This document shows, one piece after another, positions 12,221 through 23,700 of a stretch of 64,000 nt of DNA (position 1 is the stretch's first letter; every line of letters starts with the position of its first letter). The stretch spans positions 5,494,526 to 5,558,525 of the forward strand of contig OY759266.1 of assembly GCA_963662155.1 (NCBI GenBank). The letters are read 5' to 3'. The notes below the pieces were generated by a model. It did not search any database. It saw only the letters and a list, made by a program, of their open reading frames with translations, and had not been told where the DNA came from. The position numbers were made by a program, and so were the translations under genes. The DNA is from Lamellibrachia columna (lineage: Eukaryota; Annelida; Polychaeta; Sabellida; Siboglinidae).

Positions 12221-12654
12221 AGAAACTGTGTTTAATAGTTTCTCATTCAGTGGTTCTGAATGATATAATAAAAGTAGTTAGATTTCATATTACAGAAAGT
12301 CGTGGCATCAAGTTTGAACTGAGACAAAGTGGAACTGAAACTGTTAGACATATATAAACCAATACCCCCAAAAGGCTAGATCACCCTCTCAAGAAAGTCT
12401 ATCCAAACCGTTGTTGCATCATAAACTACTCTGTATAAAGCGCACCATTTGATTCATGATCTGAATGTGAATCGGGAGACATTCTGCTAAAGGTAGTAGT
12501 AGTATGTAACAACAGTGAGTGCAAACTGGTAGATTAAAACGTTTCCTCATACCTTTGAGCCATGCAAATTAAAATGCATCATAGAAATACATACACCGTA
12601 GAAAGAAGAACGGTATGACATAACTAAATGAAGTTGTGTACTCATATTACAAAC

Positions 12655-12855
12655 CCCAAAATATAAATGCAGTGATTAGCACATCCACCTTTCATGCCGT
12701 AGTTCTGAATTCAAGACGCAAACCGGACACGGTACATTTGGTGTATAAACCTGGCTCTCAACATTGTGGACTGTGTATCCCTCGTAACTCGGAAATCACG
12801 TTAATGTCGGTCCAGTCTCAATTTGGGACGTTAAAGAACCACTGAGGTCAGCTTG
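12655..12855 (+). mobile_element. tRNA-derived SINE remnant
   Basis: An A-box-like agtgattagcacatccacc is followed by a B-box-like gttctgaattcaagac, then the body ending tgggacgttaaagaacca, a core I recall from dispersed marine-invertebrate SINEs. Boundaries are approximate. Confidence 0.6.
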
Positions 12856-13179
12856 GCGAAACAGTTCTGAAAAGGCTAACTAGTTGAATAAGATCTCAAA
12901 AGACCACAACATTCTAACCACAATATAATTATGCAGACAATAGTCAGTTAATAGAACGTTGCCGGGTGCTGGATACAACTAGATACTAGAAACTCTGTTT
13001 ATATCAGCTGTGTTTTAATAACTGTTGTCCATCAGCAGATCTGTTAATCATTATACATCAAGCCCCAGTACTTGTTGCCTTTTCCATTGTGATAATATTA
13101 GCACACCTGATTTGAGTCACGTTGATTATTGATACAGTATGTAACTTGAGAACATTTTCCATTTGTTCCTTTCTATGAA

Positions 13180-14890
13180 CATTTGATAAACTGCTTCCAA
13201 ATCAATCTCCATGCCGTGGTTCATGTTCATCATGGTGAGACCAGAAAGCCGATCTTCCTGTTACAAATGTAGGTTTTGCCAGTTGCAGGCAGGGGAACGA
13301 ACGCTCTGCCTCACAACTTCCAACAGGAAGAGTGCAACGGATCCTGAACAGGGTGCGGATGTTCGGAAAGATGTCTTCATCTGCGTGCTCGAGACATTCA
13401 GTCAGGTTAGGCGAGGACGATGACTATGTGGGCTCTGTGATTCTCAAATAGCGCTGCCATTCCTTCAGCTGACCTCGCAGCGAAGAGACGTTTGGCATGT
13501 CTGACTCCAAGAACATCACTCCGTCCACAACATGTTGTACATTTCCCGTCTCTTTAATTATCCCGGGGAGTAGAGCAAGAATCTCTATACCCTTCCTGCT
13601 TTCTGGGTTAAATCGATTGTGGAATTCGGCAGACGGGATTTCCAGATTGCGCAGGTAGTGCTCCCGTGGGGATGTACTGGGGGGCATTGGCTCTTTGCAT
13701 CTGTCGGGACGATCGGGGTATCCTTGGTGCTGAGATGGATGTACCAAGAAGTGTGACTAAACGGGTAACATCTTTGTACTATACACTGTACTCGTATATA
13801 TATCGTTTGTCTCATCGTTACCATTCGTTCCCTGATTTGGTCGATCATACTGTACGCTTGTTATATGTCTATGTCCCTCTTTTGAAGTTTGGAGGCCATG
13901 GGCCTGACATTCTCCAAAACATTCTTGGTGGTGATGAATGCGATGATGGTATGTGAGACTGGTTAGCAGCCCTTGCGCCTTCGTCGTGGTCACAACTGCC
14001 TGTCTATGCAACCTCCTCGTAGATGTCATGGTATTCAAACGGATTCAGTACGGCATCCAGACATTCACACAGGAACTCATCCATGTCATAAAACATGTCG
14101 TAGCATGTGCAACGCTCCAATCATTTGGTCTTGCACATTCCGACAATTTTGTTATTCCTCGTATCTGGTGCCAGATATTTTATGATTCGTTCCTGGAATC
14201 GTTGTCGTTTGGGGGACAGATCGAAAAAAATGAATGCTATATTAAGGGTGCATTGGCGATGCTCAAATTGAGGACATGGCTGCTGCGGTGTACATACATA
14301 GCTCGTGGGTATAACAGCTTTATCTTCGCCTGCACGCCAACCTTATCCGAGGACATACACTGCGACCAACATAGCTCTGACCCTTGTTATGTTATGATCT
14401 TTCAGACACTCTATGACAGCATGATCTATAGCTTCCATCGTTTCCCTCTCAAGATATACAAAATCAAAAAAAGAATTATTTGACTTTACAGCCAATCAGC
14501 ATCCTCATGCACACTGTCATAATATTCTGTTTACCAGGTGGATCTGTGACCTCATCTGCCATGATGGAAAAGAAGGCATTTTCGTCTTCAAGGCTTCGTG
14601 TATTTTCTTTTCTAACGTATTCGGCTACTACATCAATCACTTCATTGTGGATGATTCTTTATGTATACTGCGCATTCTTCCTTCTGGTCTCAATATGTTC
14701 TCGAAGTGTGTCGTCGCATATGGCTATCATCTCCAGAATTGCCCAGAAGTTTCCTCCGTTGGACGATGTACTTGTCCGAACATCCCTAGGGCCTCGAAGT
14801 GGCAAGTTTGTTTTCCACAAAATGCAACTGTTTCTCCATTGCTCTATAGGACGTGAACGTTTTTCTTGTATATCTTCTGGTCGGACTGGC
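13180..14890 (-). pseudogene. hAT-family (ZMYM1-like) transposase, decayed
   Basis: Minus-strand pieces in order: LPLRGPRDVRTSTSSNGGNF, NEVIDVVAEYVRKENTRSLE, FFSIMADEVTD (near 14530-14600; the DExTD block of DUF4371/hAT proteins), KTKWLERCTCYDMFYDMDEF, LEIPSAEFHNRFNPES, then the C-terminal dimerisation region FPNIRTLFRIRCTLPVGSCE, AERSF (about 13330-13420). Stops (for example after NAQYT) and several frame changes show it is inactive. The order and spacing fit one full-length transposase gene. Confidence 0.8.
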
Positions 14891-14922
14891 TTAATTAATT
14901 AATTAATTAATTAATTAATTAA
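14890..14922. repeat. (TTAA)n simple repeat
   Basis: Eight-fold ttaa/aatt tetranucleotide run. Confidence 0.95.
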
Positions 14923-15317
14923 ATTCATGGGGCATGCTTTCCTTGGATAAATATAGCATAAGGCTTGCTTAAATGGATGACGTAGATAGGTAACTTCTAG
15001 CATATAGCTGGCTTAAATGAAACATTTAGTAGGGGCTACTGCCATAATACCAAACAGACAGCATACAGTCTTGAAATACGGCCGACAGGCAGCTAAGCCT
15101 AATGTCATAAAAAATACATAACTCCTCTTGTTTTTTTGTTAAAATGATCTCACTGTCAGCGAAATGTGATTTTAAAACGTGTATTACTTTTTATAATGAT
15201 TAAGATATTCAAAGACGTTGATGATACGATAGGATACTTTTAAGTTTTTAACTGTAAAAATGCCGATTGTTATCTTGAAAGTCCGGTCCGAAGAACTGAT
15301 GCAGACGACCATCGCTA

Positions 15318-15435
15318 TGAGGCGCCGTAGCGGCCAAAAGGGTCGAGTCCTGCGCGAACCGTCGAGTCCTGCGCGAACCGTCGAGTTCTGCGCGACCAGT
15401 CGAGTCCTGCGCGAACTTTCGAGTCCTGCGCGAAC
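15318..15435 (-). repeat. 19-nt tandem array, left arm of a fold-back
   Basis: About five copies of gtcgagtcctgcgcgaacc, preceded by gaggcgccgtagcggccaaa. The same block occurs inverted at 16524-16710. Confidence 0.93.
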
Positions 15436-15636
15436 GAGATACTATGGTTACCACTGAAAATAGCGTTGCCGTTGTAGGATGTGCAGCGAAGTAATGCCGC
15501 ATAAAGCATAATATAATATAATATATTACCCAGAGTACAGTGAATGGAAAAAATCCCAAAAATGTGCTAAAAAAACTAAATTGATAATTAAAACGACAAA
15601 GCAACGAGACGGACTGCAGAACACAACGAATTCAGG

Positions 15637-15712
15637 GCAAGTCGTGGCTTAGCGGTAGAGCGTCCGGTTTATGTTTGGAGGTTCGTAGGTTCAATCCGCG
15701 GTGTATCTGATT
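15637..15712 (+). tRNA. tRNA-like sequence (SINE head or tRNA pseudogene)
   Basis: tggcttagcggtagagcg fits the A box and ggttcaatcc the B box with normal spacing. An anticodon-stem-like tccgg/ttgga pairing is possible, but the T-stem does not close. More likely a pol III-derived repeat than a working tRNA. Confidence 0.45.
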
Positions 15713-15986
15713 TACGTTTTTTCTCGTTTAATGTTATTATTATTTTATCAATTATTATTATTTTATTTAGTCCAATATTCGCTTTCGTTTAATTTCGCTG
15801 ACTGACAATGTGTGGTACTAAGTGTGGCTTAGTACCGACTAAACAACTAAACTGGTTATAACGTTAAACAGCAAATAGTATGTGCAGCCGGTCAACCTTT
15901 TTACACTTTTCTTGCCGACATTGCCGCGTTTTCATTGCCTTTCCGTTCAATAGAATAGTTATTTCATTTAGTACTTTCCTTTTCAT

Positions 15987-16323
15987 ATGGCGTCTAATCA
16001 TGACCAAATTGGGCAATTATTGGAAGCGGTTAGCCGCATTGTTAGAAATTCAAGCACCCCAGCAAGTGCGACGGGAGCCCCGCGTCAGCAGAGCCAGAAC
16101 ATGCCCGACGGCGACGCCCGACAGGTAAGCATTACCCATATGATTTTTGTCCCTTCGCCGGATAATGATATTATATGAAATTTTAATATCATATTATTTT
16201 AATATTTTTGTAAGCAAATAGTCAATATTACATTCTTTCATATTGTAATTTGGTTCTATTGCAGATTGAACTGCGTCAACTGTTCCAGTCAAATCAGAGA
16301 AGCCGTCCACGGCACAGCCACAG
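15987..16323 (+). CDS. Two-exon ORF nested between inverted arrays, unrecognised (partial)
   Basis: Exon 15987-16124 encodes MASNHDQIGQLLEAVSRIVR, NSSTPASATGAPRQQS and ends DARQ at donor gtaagc. After 140 nt, ending ctattgcag, exon 16265-16323 continues in phase 0 with IELRQLFQSNQRSRPRHSHR and a gtatta donor. No third exon was found. The short helical start followed by a Ser/Pro/Gln linker resembles the N-terminus of some transposon-borne proteins, but I cannot name it. Context: inside the putative hAT-like element and flanked by mirror-image 19-nt arrays. Confidence 0.45.
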
Positions 16324-16523
16324 GTATTATAATACTGATAATAATAATGTTTTTTTTATTATTATTACGAGCGAATGCATTCGTTAAAAGATTTTTCATA
16401 ATTTGTAGCAAACATATAATACAGTTTTTCTTTGTTAAAGCTGGACTCTTGATACTTAACATGTTTCATGTTATATAAGTTATTTAAAAATGGATCAAAA
16501 CCTTGTCAGTGGCAAATTGTACG

Positions 16524-16710
16524 GTTCGCGCAGGACTCGACTGTTCTCGCAGGACTCGACGGTTCGCGCAGGACTCGACGGTTCGCGCAGGACTCGACGG
16601 TTCTCGCAGACAGAACTCGACGGTTCTCGCAGACAGAACTCGACGGTTCGCGCAGGACTCGACGGTTCGCGCAGAACTCGACCCTTTTGGCCGCTACGGC
16701 GCCTCATACA
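16524..16710 (+). repeat. 19-nt tandem array, right arm of a fold-back
   Basis: About nine copies of ggttcgcgcaggactcgac (some with an extra cagaca), ending gacccttttggccgctacgg, the reverse complement of the left arm. Confidence 0.93.
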
Positions 16711-16717
16711 TCGCGTC

Positions 16718-16832
16718 TGTTGGGCGCATTTGCTGGATCTGCGCAATCTGCAGATTTTCGAGTATCCGATGATTGCGCAATGCAATCGAGCGCAATCTGC
16801 AGATTGCGCAGATCCAGTAACTGCGCCCAACA
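16718..16832. repeat. 38-bp imperfect hairpin
   Basis: Arms 16718-16755 and 16795-16832 pair at 36 of 38 positions (core ggatctgcgcaatctgcaga) around a 39-nt loop. Confidence 0.92.
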
Positions 16833-17429
16833 TAGCCTCTGCCCAACACGTCTATGAGCGCCAAACATTCCCATAGTATGTTCATTCTTTCGCGGGGAGA
16901 TATGGTCGAACATGAGGTGGGCTTGTGTGCGTATAGTACTGTATACACGTGCGTGTTGTGTGCGTGTGCAGTGAATCTATGAACGACGTCATCGACAATG
17001 CTAAGAATAACTTTGGGGATCCCTGGACGCTATGTATCTCGCCTGCGCTTGATCAGTTTCTGAAAACGTCGGACTGCTACTAAGGAATTCGTACGTACTA
17101 GTAAGCTACAGGTTTGAGCTTGTGTTGTTTCGTGGCCATGCTTTTGTCCCCCGTTAACATGCAATTGTAATGGATTTTTTTGGTACTAAAAAAAGGGGGG
17201 GGTCCGGACCCCCTGGATCCGCCTATGTCAGCCTCAGGCATTCACAAACAATGTTGTGATTACAAGTAGCAGGTGGTTTATTAATCTTGTTCCTTTTTCG
17301 GCAGCACCCAGTGTAGGCACCCAGTGACCCTTGCTAACCTCCTCCCCAAATGAAACCAATTTCGTTTAGTATAATAAACATTAATGTTTTGAGATGGCCC
17401 CTAACCAGGGTTAGCGTTTTCGTTTCCAT

Positions 17430-17632
17430 TGAGCACTGACACCTAGCGAATATATTGCGCATACCATAATCCACCTGGCATTTTGTATTGTAACTATCCC
17501 TTCCGCGACGCAGCGCTGTGACGTGGCTCCGTGAATTCGCCATATTGGAAAGTTGGGTGTGGATTCTTGCCTTGTAAAATCTGTTTTCATCGACGTATTG
17601 TTTTGTTAATTTATTTTCATATGTGAAAAATA
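17430..17632 (+). promoter_or_regulatory. Likely TM9SF3 promoter / 5' UTR
   Basis: A locally CpG-rich stretch (about 17440-17535) just upstream of the exon 1 ATG, with TGACGTGG (CRE-like, about 17519) and gccatattgg (YY1-like). No TATA box in the expected place. Position relative to exon 1 is the main reason for the call; no start site can be read. Confidence 0.45.
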
Positions 17633-17713
17633 ATGAATTATAAAGTTGTAATAGTATTGTGCTGCATTTGTACAGCCATCTTCCAAACGGAAGCCGATGA
17701 ACATGACCATGTT
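17633..17713 (+). CDS. TM9SF3: TM9SF3 coding exon 1 (signal peptide)
   Basis: Starts [17 protein letters not shown] and ends ADEHDHV before donor gtgagt. The hydrophobic run followed by acidic/His residues matches the family signal peptide and the DEHEH start of the mature protein. The exon is 27 codons and ends in phase 0, which joins correctly to [10 protein letters not shown] in exon 2, about 7.6 kb downstream. It is too short to be found by ORF length alone. Confidence 0.85.
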
Positions 17714-20700
17714 GTGAGTATATCTTCTAGATCAATGTGAATTGTCGGAATCCCATTCCAAAATAAGTTGGCATCGTCATATTTTGTGTTTGTGTCAAAG
17801 GTTGTCGTTTGCTTAGCAAGCATGTAGACATTCGCGTCTGGCAAAAATACACCTTTCGCAGTATACTTTTGCAACAGGGAATGATGGCTTATAAAACAAC
17901 TGCGAAATGGAGGTTGCCCTATACTAGGAACTAGGCGAACTCACGAAGTCATGACATACACAAGTAGGCCCGAAACTGATTATCAGGATCAATAGCAGCA
18001 ACGAAAACGTGAAAGTAATCATACATACCTTTGGTAATATGTGAATTTCTACGTGTTATGCTAATGTGAAACAGGTACAACGCGGACGTAGTGTCTAGTG
18101 GCGAGCGCAGCAAATATATTTTCGTCTATTTTTTAGATTAACGTATCATTAACATTTAACGTGTAATTAAAGTTGAGTTCACTAGTGCCGTGGCAGAGTA
18201 GACAAAATTAGAGCTAATGTCACCAGCACAATCAATTCAGGAACATTGTTAAAATAAAATGAGATTTTTTAAAGAATATTCAGTGTTCATGCTATATGTA
18301 GTTGTAGGGTTTTTAAAACGAAGACCTTTTTAAAATAGTGTACTGGATCTCATTATTCATGGGTATGAAAAACATTTTTGAGACTGATCAGAAAATATTT
18401 TGTTTTATGTGGTCAAAGCTAGGTATATCAAGTTCCGCTAGATGGCGTCACTTTTTCGTCAAAAATAGCGTCGTTTTATGTGTCCCATATTTGGTACGAA
18501 GGCGTGACGCTCGCATCACATGGTCGCGGGAAAAGCCAAAATACTCGGTATGCAAATGACGTGGCCGAGTTTGTTTAACTTCATATCGACCAATGAATGT
18601 CTTCTTTACATTATGGGCGCGGGAATTTTTTCATTCCGACGCTTTTGTGACTGCACGAAGGTAAGTAAATTTTGTTTTGCTTAAACTTGTTAAAAAGTAC
18701 ATATAATATAAAGAAGAATTTTATAGGAATAAAAAAGAACAGTACAGTAATTACTTAGCTTTAAAATGATGTGCATATTGTTGCAGTGGACAACTCCCGT
18801 TTTTCAGAAAAACGTGGGCAACATGACCCGGTGCGCGCTAATTTGTCATGCTTTGTCGTTCGGAAGCTGCGGTCGGTGGCTTCGCGTGAACATATATTGT
18901 AAAGACCTTTCGACGCATCGTAATCCGTTGACATCCGTATTTCTGCGATTAAATAATTGCATGTTTTGTTGATAAAAGTTATTATAAATGTATTATTGTT
19001 GACTGCGTCAATATTTTTATGTTAAAAATTACGAAAGAAAAATTACTGCAAGATGATTTGACATCGTCATGGCGTCGTCATCTGCAATACTGGAATATGA
19101 AATCTTTTCGAAGAATCCGAGCAATCCACATTTCAACAATTAATTGCTGGCACATTTTGTTTATAGCATTTGATATATATGTATTTCTGTAGTTTGTGTA
19201 GCAGTATTTACTAGTTGTCAGAAATTATGTTTTATTGTTTTTTTTTTTGCGTTTTACTGCATACCTTTTTTACTGATTATATAATTTGTAAATTGTAATA
19301 ACTGGTGTGAGTTGTGTAGTGTTTCTAAGGTATGCATTGATAATGAATACTTTATGATGAATAGCAAAATTGTTGTGTATTTGTATATACCTATATGTTC
19401 GGTCGCCTTCCAGTGATTACTGTTAAAAACCAAGTAATAATTTTTTAAAGCTGCAGATACTTTTCACTTTAATATTTGATTATGCATATTTTATACTTAA
19501 TATCTGCCACTATGTGTTTTGTTAATTTTTATTTGCAGTGATCATTTATGCCAACTTGAATATCTTCTTAATTATCGTTATTTTATTTTACACATTTGAC
19601 ATCTTGGATTTTAGAAGATCCAGATTTTATTTGTGCAAATGTACTTTTGATATTTTATCATCTGATTATATCAGATATATAATATTATATTTATTAATTT
19701 AATTATTCAAAAGTATTTTGTGTTACAGGTAAAGGTATTCAACAGCAACTTGTGTGTACAGACTTCAGCTAGTTTGTGATTTATATGGATTACAATCGGC
19801 TGTTATGATACAAATGAATCGAATGATGAACACCTTGGAGATAACACTGCATGCACTATTGCAACAGCATATAAGACTTCATCTCAGGACAACTGTTCCT
19901 TTCTTCAATGATGATTTGAGATAGATTCATCATCCATCGATGAGCGACATCAAAGTGATCAATTCTGGTTTTGACAAATATGCTGTCGTCTACGATAACC
20001 ATTATACTCTTACACATGGAAATTATTGCCATGCACTCATCTAACATGATAAACAAAATCATTTGCTTGATGCTGAGACAGTGTGCTTGTGGAACATTGA
20101 CACACTATTGCATTTGCCTGCAAGAAATAAAAAATATGACGAACATAGATAGGCATTGTCTGAAGAAACGTATGTGCATATAGAAATAAATGGTTGCTTT
20201 TGAATAACATGCTATAACCTTTTCATAATTAATACATGGTAAAATATGTACAATTAACTGTAATATAATCTAAACACATACAATTATTTTGATGCCCCTA
20301 GCCCTGTATGGGTGGACCAACTTATTACCATGCTATTACTCCCTGTAAATAGGTCAAGTGTGAAATGCAGGTAAACTAATTAGGTAATGTAAAATTACAT
20401 GGTCATAGTATTCAAGTTGATAAATTGACATTTTCCATCCATTAAAAGTTAAATAGGCCAATTACCTATTAAATAACAGCTAAATTAGCCCATTAATCTA
20501 CGTAAATAGGTCAAATGTAAAATGTAGGTCAATTAATTAGGTCATCAAAAATAAGGATTTACCAAGTCACATGACATTGAAGTAGATACATTGACAATTT
20601 CCATCCCATAAAGGTTTAATAAACCCATTTACTAATTAATTACAACCAAATAATCCCATTACTCCATGTAAATAGGTCAAAGGTTAAATGTAGGTCAACT

Positions 20701-23700
20701 AATTAGGTCATGTCAAGGTCATATATTAACATTAGTTTCTGGGTCATATACCTTTTTATTTCACATCAATATGTTCAATACCTTAAAAACTATTGCTATT
20801 TTCATATAAATGAAATACAGTCCTCAACATTCCGGGTCACAAGAAATGGAACCAAATTGTATAGACATCAATGCTAATTTTCAGGGATCAAAAAGTGGAA
20901 TAACTTCGGAAATAATGTAGATATCAACAAAATTCCAAAAGTGTTATAAACTTATAAGCATTTGTACATTGTGATTTTGGTATCATGTTGACATTTTATC
21001 GTTATCCCGCCAGGGTATGTACAGTGCCATTTTCTTGCTTTATGTGCATAGATTACAGTCTTCAGCAACTGCATCATCTGCTAAGCGCACCGTTTTCGTG
21101 TTAGCATCTAGGAATCGGTGGTTGAGCCTATATTTACTATCTGTTGTGGTGCTGCTAAAAATTATTATTTTTGACTGACTTTCTACTTGCGTCCCTGTAA
21201 CTTTACATCGTTACATCGATCATATTTGCTGTGTTTTAGTACATCATTGTGGCCTGGTCATGCTCTGGATGGAGGGATGTAGTTGTTACTGGTACCTAAG
21301 CCCATTGACCCACATATTATTAATGTTATATATCAAATAAAAATTACAAAAATGTGAACCATCTTAACAAAATGACCCCGATTTGACCATATATAGAGTT
21401 ATTAGTATCGTTGAAAAGAGCAGCATCTCAGCTTTCACATCAATCATTAAGTAACCAGATATCTTGATTCTAGTCGAAGCTACGTTTCGCTAGAAATCTT
21501 CAAACTGAGAAATCAGCCGTCAAAGTTTAGTATGTCTATTAGTAAAGGTGCTTTAGTTACCATGCAGTGCATGCACATATCTGGCAGACATTTGGACGAC
21601 TTGAAGGTAAAGGCATCCTGATGACATTCTACTAATATAAAAACAAGATCTTTGTCAGAAAAAATACGGACAAAATTAATTGCCTTGTAATTACCACCAT
21701 TGTTACGGAATGTTAAAACTAGCAGCACTATATCACCAGTGTCACAATGTCACACATTTTAGTTGGGGCAGTAAGAACTTACATGATTTTTGCAGTTTAA
21801 AAAATACTAAGCAATTTATTCAGCCTGGGGGAGACTCGGCAGATGGATTTTTAAAAATAATTATTTTATTCAAAATGTTTCCACCCTATTTTGAGAGCAT
21901 TATATTCATAATGTTCACTTCAGTAACAATTACATAGCTCTAAATCACTTTTATTTGTGGGTAATGCATGCATCTTTCAAAAACATGCCTCACATAATTA
22001 TATGGAAGTAATGATGGCAGCAAAGTAATGTTTTAGTGTTATATTCAACTTATTCTTTACACAACTGGTAGAAAAACATCAAAGTAACCAAAAGCTACAT
22101 CAGTATTTTGTCGTTAAAAATATTTTTTTTCTGAAGTTACCAAAAAATACTCTCGGGTGCCAAATAAACGTATAGGCCAAATAACAGTATAAGGTGGCAA
22201 ATCGTTCAAACTTAATAATAGTGTAAGGGGGCAAATTGTTCAAAACAAATAATAGTACAGTGTGAAAAAGTCAATAGTATATTTGTCTTTTAGTGCCGAA
22301 GCAATTTTTACTCGACGTGAAGCCAAGGGCAAGTCGTCCCGTCCCTATGCGGATTGCGGGTTTTTTTTTCTTTTTCTGTCGAATATGCATATTCGCATCA
22401 CCGCTGATATAGTAACCACATTTTATAAATGAAAAACTGGGGAATTTACCATTTTTAAATGGACATTAAAGTTTTATTGAACACGCAAGCCCATTTCAGG
22501 GGAAACGGCCGCCAGCCTGTTGGGACCGGTTTGAGGTGCTGCACACGACGGCCATTTACGTTCGGTTAACGCGTTGATAATGGCATCTTGACTAATAATA
22601 TGTCATGTTGAGCTCCCAAAAATTAAGAAGTCTGACCGATTCATCTAATCATGGAAATCTAATGGTCTAATGCTTCGGGATCAAAATCTAGGATCCTCAG
22701 AAGCACGGGATCCCACTAAATTCACAACTGCCGTTCGAAAGGATGAAAACTTAGCCATCAGAGAGAGCCACATGCAGCTCCAGTTGGGAGCAATAAACCG
22801 CTCCGTGGATGATTGATTAGCGCTAGCAATAGGGAGTGAGAACGATTGCTTTCCTAAAAATTATACCCTGCATAATTTGCCACGATTATCGAAGAATATA
22901 GGCTGACACAAATGTTTAAATTTAATAATAATATAGTGCCAAATAAGGTGCATATAGGGTGGCATTTTTCATCAAATAAATTCTTATATAGGGACGCCTA
23001 TTCTGCACTCAAGAACTACTTTTGAAAATGTAATTATAATAACATATTATAATATTTGTTAAATCTATTACTATTCATAGTAAAAAATCCACAAGATATT
23101 CTTAAAGAGAATAACAACAACAATTACGATCCGATTAACCGACTACGCAGTAATGGGAATCGAAAATAATAACCTGGATCTGAACTGCCGAAAATTTATA
23201 TGAGTTGACACGGAGTGTAAAAGTTGATCAGACATTGAAAACGATAATTTTAGTAGTTGTTCCACTTTGCCTTTCAACCGCTCTGAACACATAAATTCAC
23301 GATTCACATCTCCGGTACCATTTAACATTGATTCACTGTTTCATGTGCGGATTACAAATTCATATTTTTTGCGCACTTAGTTTGAGTTGTGCGTTTGGCA
23401 TTGTGATGCAATGAAAGCATGCCATTTCACCCCAGTTTATATTGGTGTTGCCTACTAAGCTGCATTTATGACTATACATGTCATTCTTATACGTGGCGTA
23501 TTTGTGAATTTCAATTGCAATTTCCAAACCGCCTAAACGAAGTCGCACACAAAACCAGTACTGTGTCGGGCCATGGCCCGGGCACAGTACCATGGCACAG
23601 CCACTGGCTTTGCCCAGGCTACGGCCTACAGTAATCGGTGACATGTTGCAATTCAAAACTGTTACACCAATTGCAATCAGAATGTATGGGCTTTACTAAA

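Larger units (their letters stand above)
11550..17227. mobile_element. Putative hAT-like transposon (~5.7 kb) with CAGGGGCGGATCCAGG termini
   Basis: The left end reads caggggcggatccagg, the right end in reverse complement cataggcggatccagg, followed in both by G-rich runs and ggtcc. CAGGGG is a usual hAT terminus. A decayed hAT transposase lies inside (13180-14890, minus). The flanks share only cagcc rather than a clean 8-bp duplication, so the limits are tentative and two independent non-autonomous ends cannot be excluded. Confidence 0.55.

Noticed and set aside
13953..14483. 176-codon plus-strand open frame
   Set aside because: Antisense shadow of the hAT transposase remnant, whose minus-strand motifs are recognisable.
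15637..15712. Functional tRNA gene
   Set aside because: A and B boxes fit but the T-stem does not close and the acceptor stem is unclear; better explained as a SINE head.
16468..16876. Overlapping open frames with repeated FAQDSTVLAGLDGSR
   Set aside because: Translations of the 19-nt tandem array in the fold-back arm.
23540..23640. GC-rich palindrome gggccatggcccg as a regulatory site
   Set aside because: Short, isolated palindrome with no partner motifs; chance cannot be excluded.
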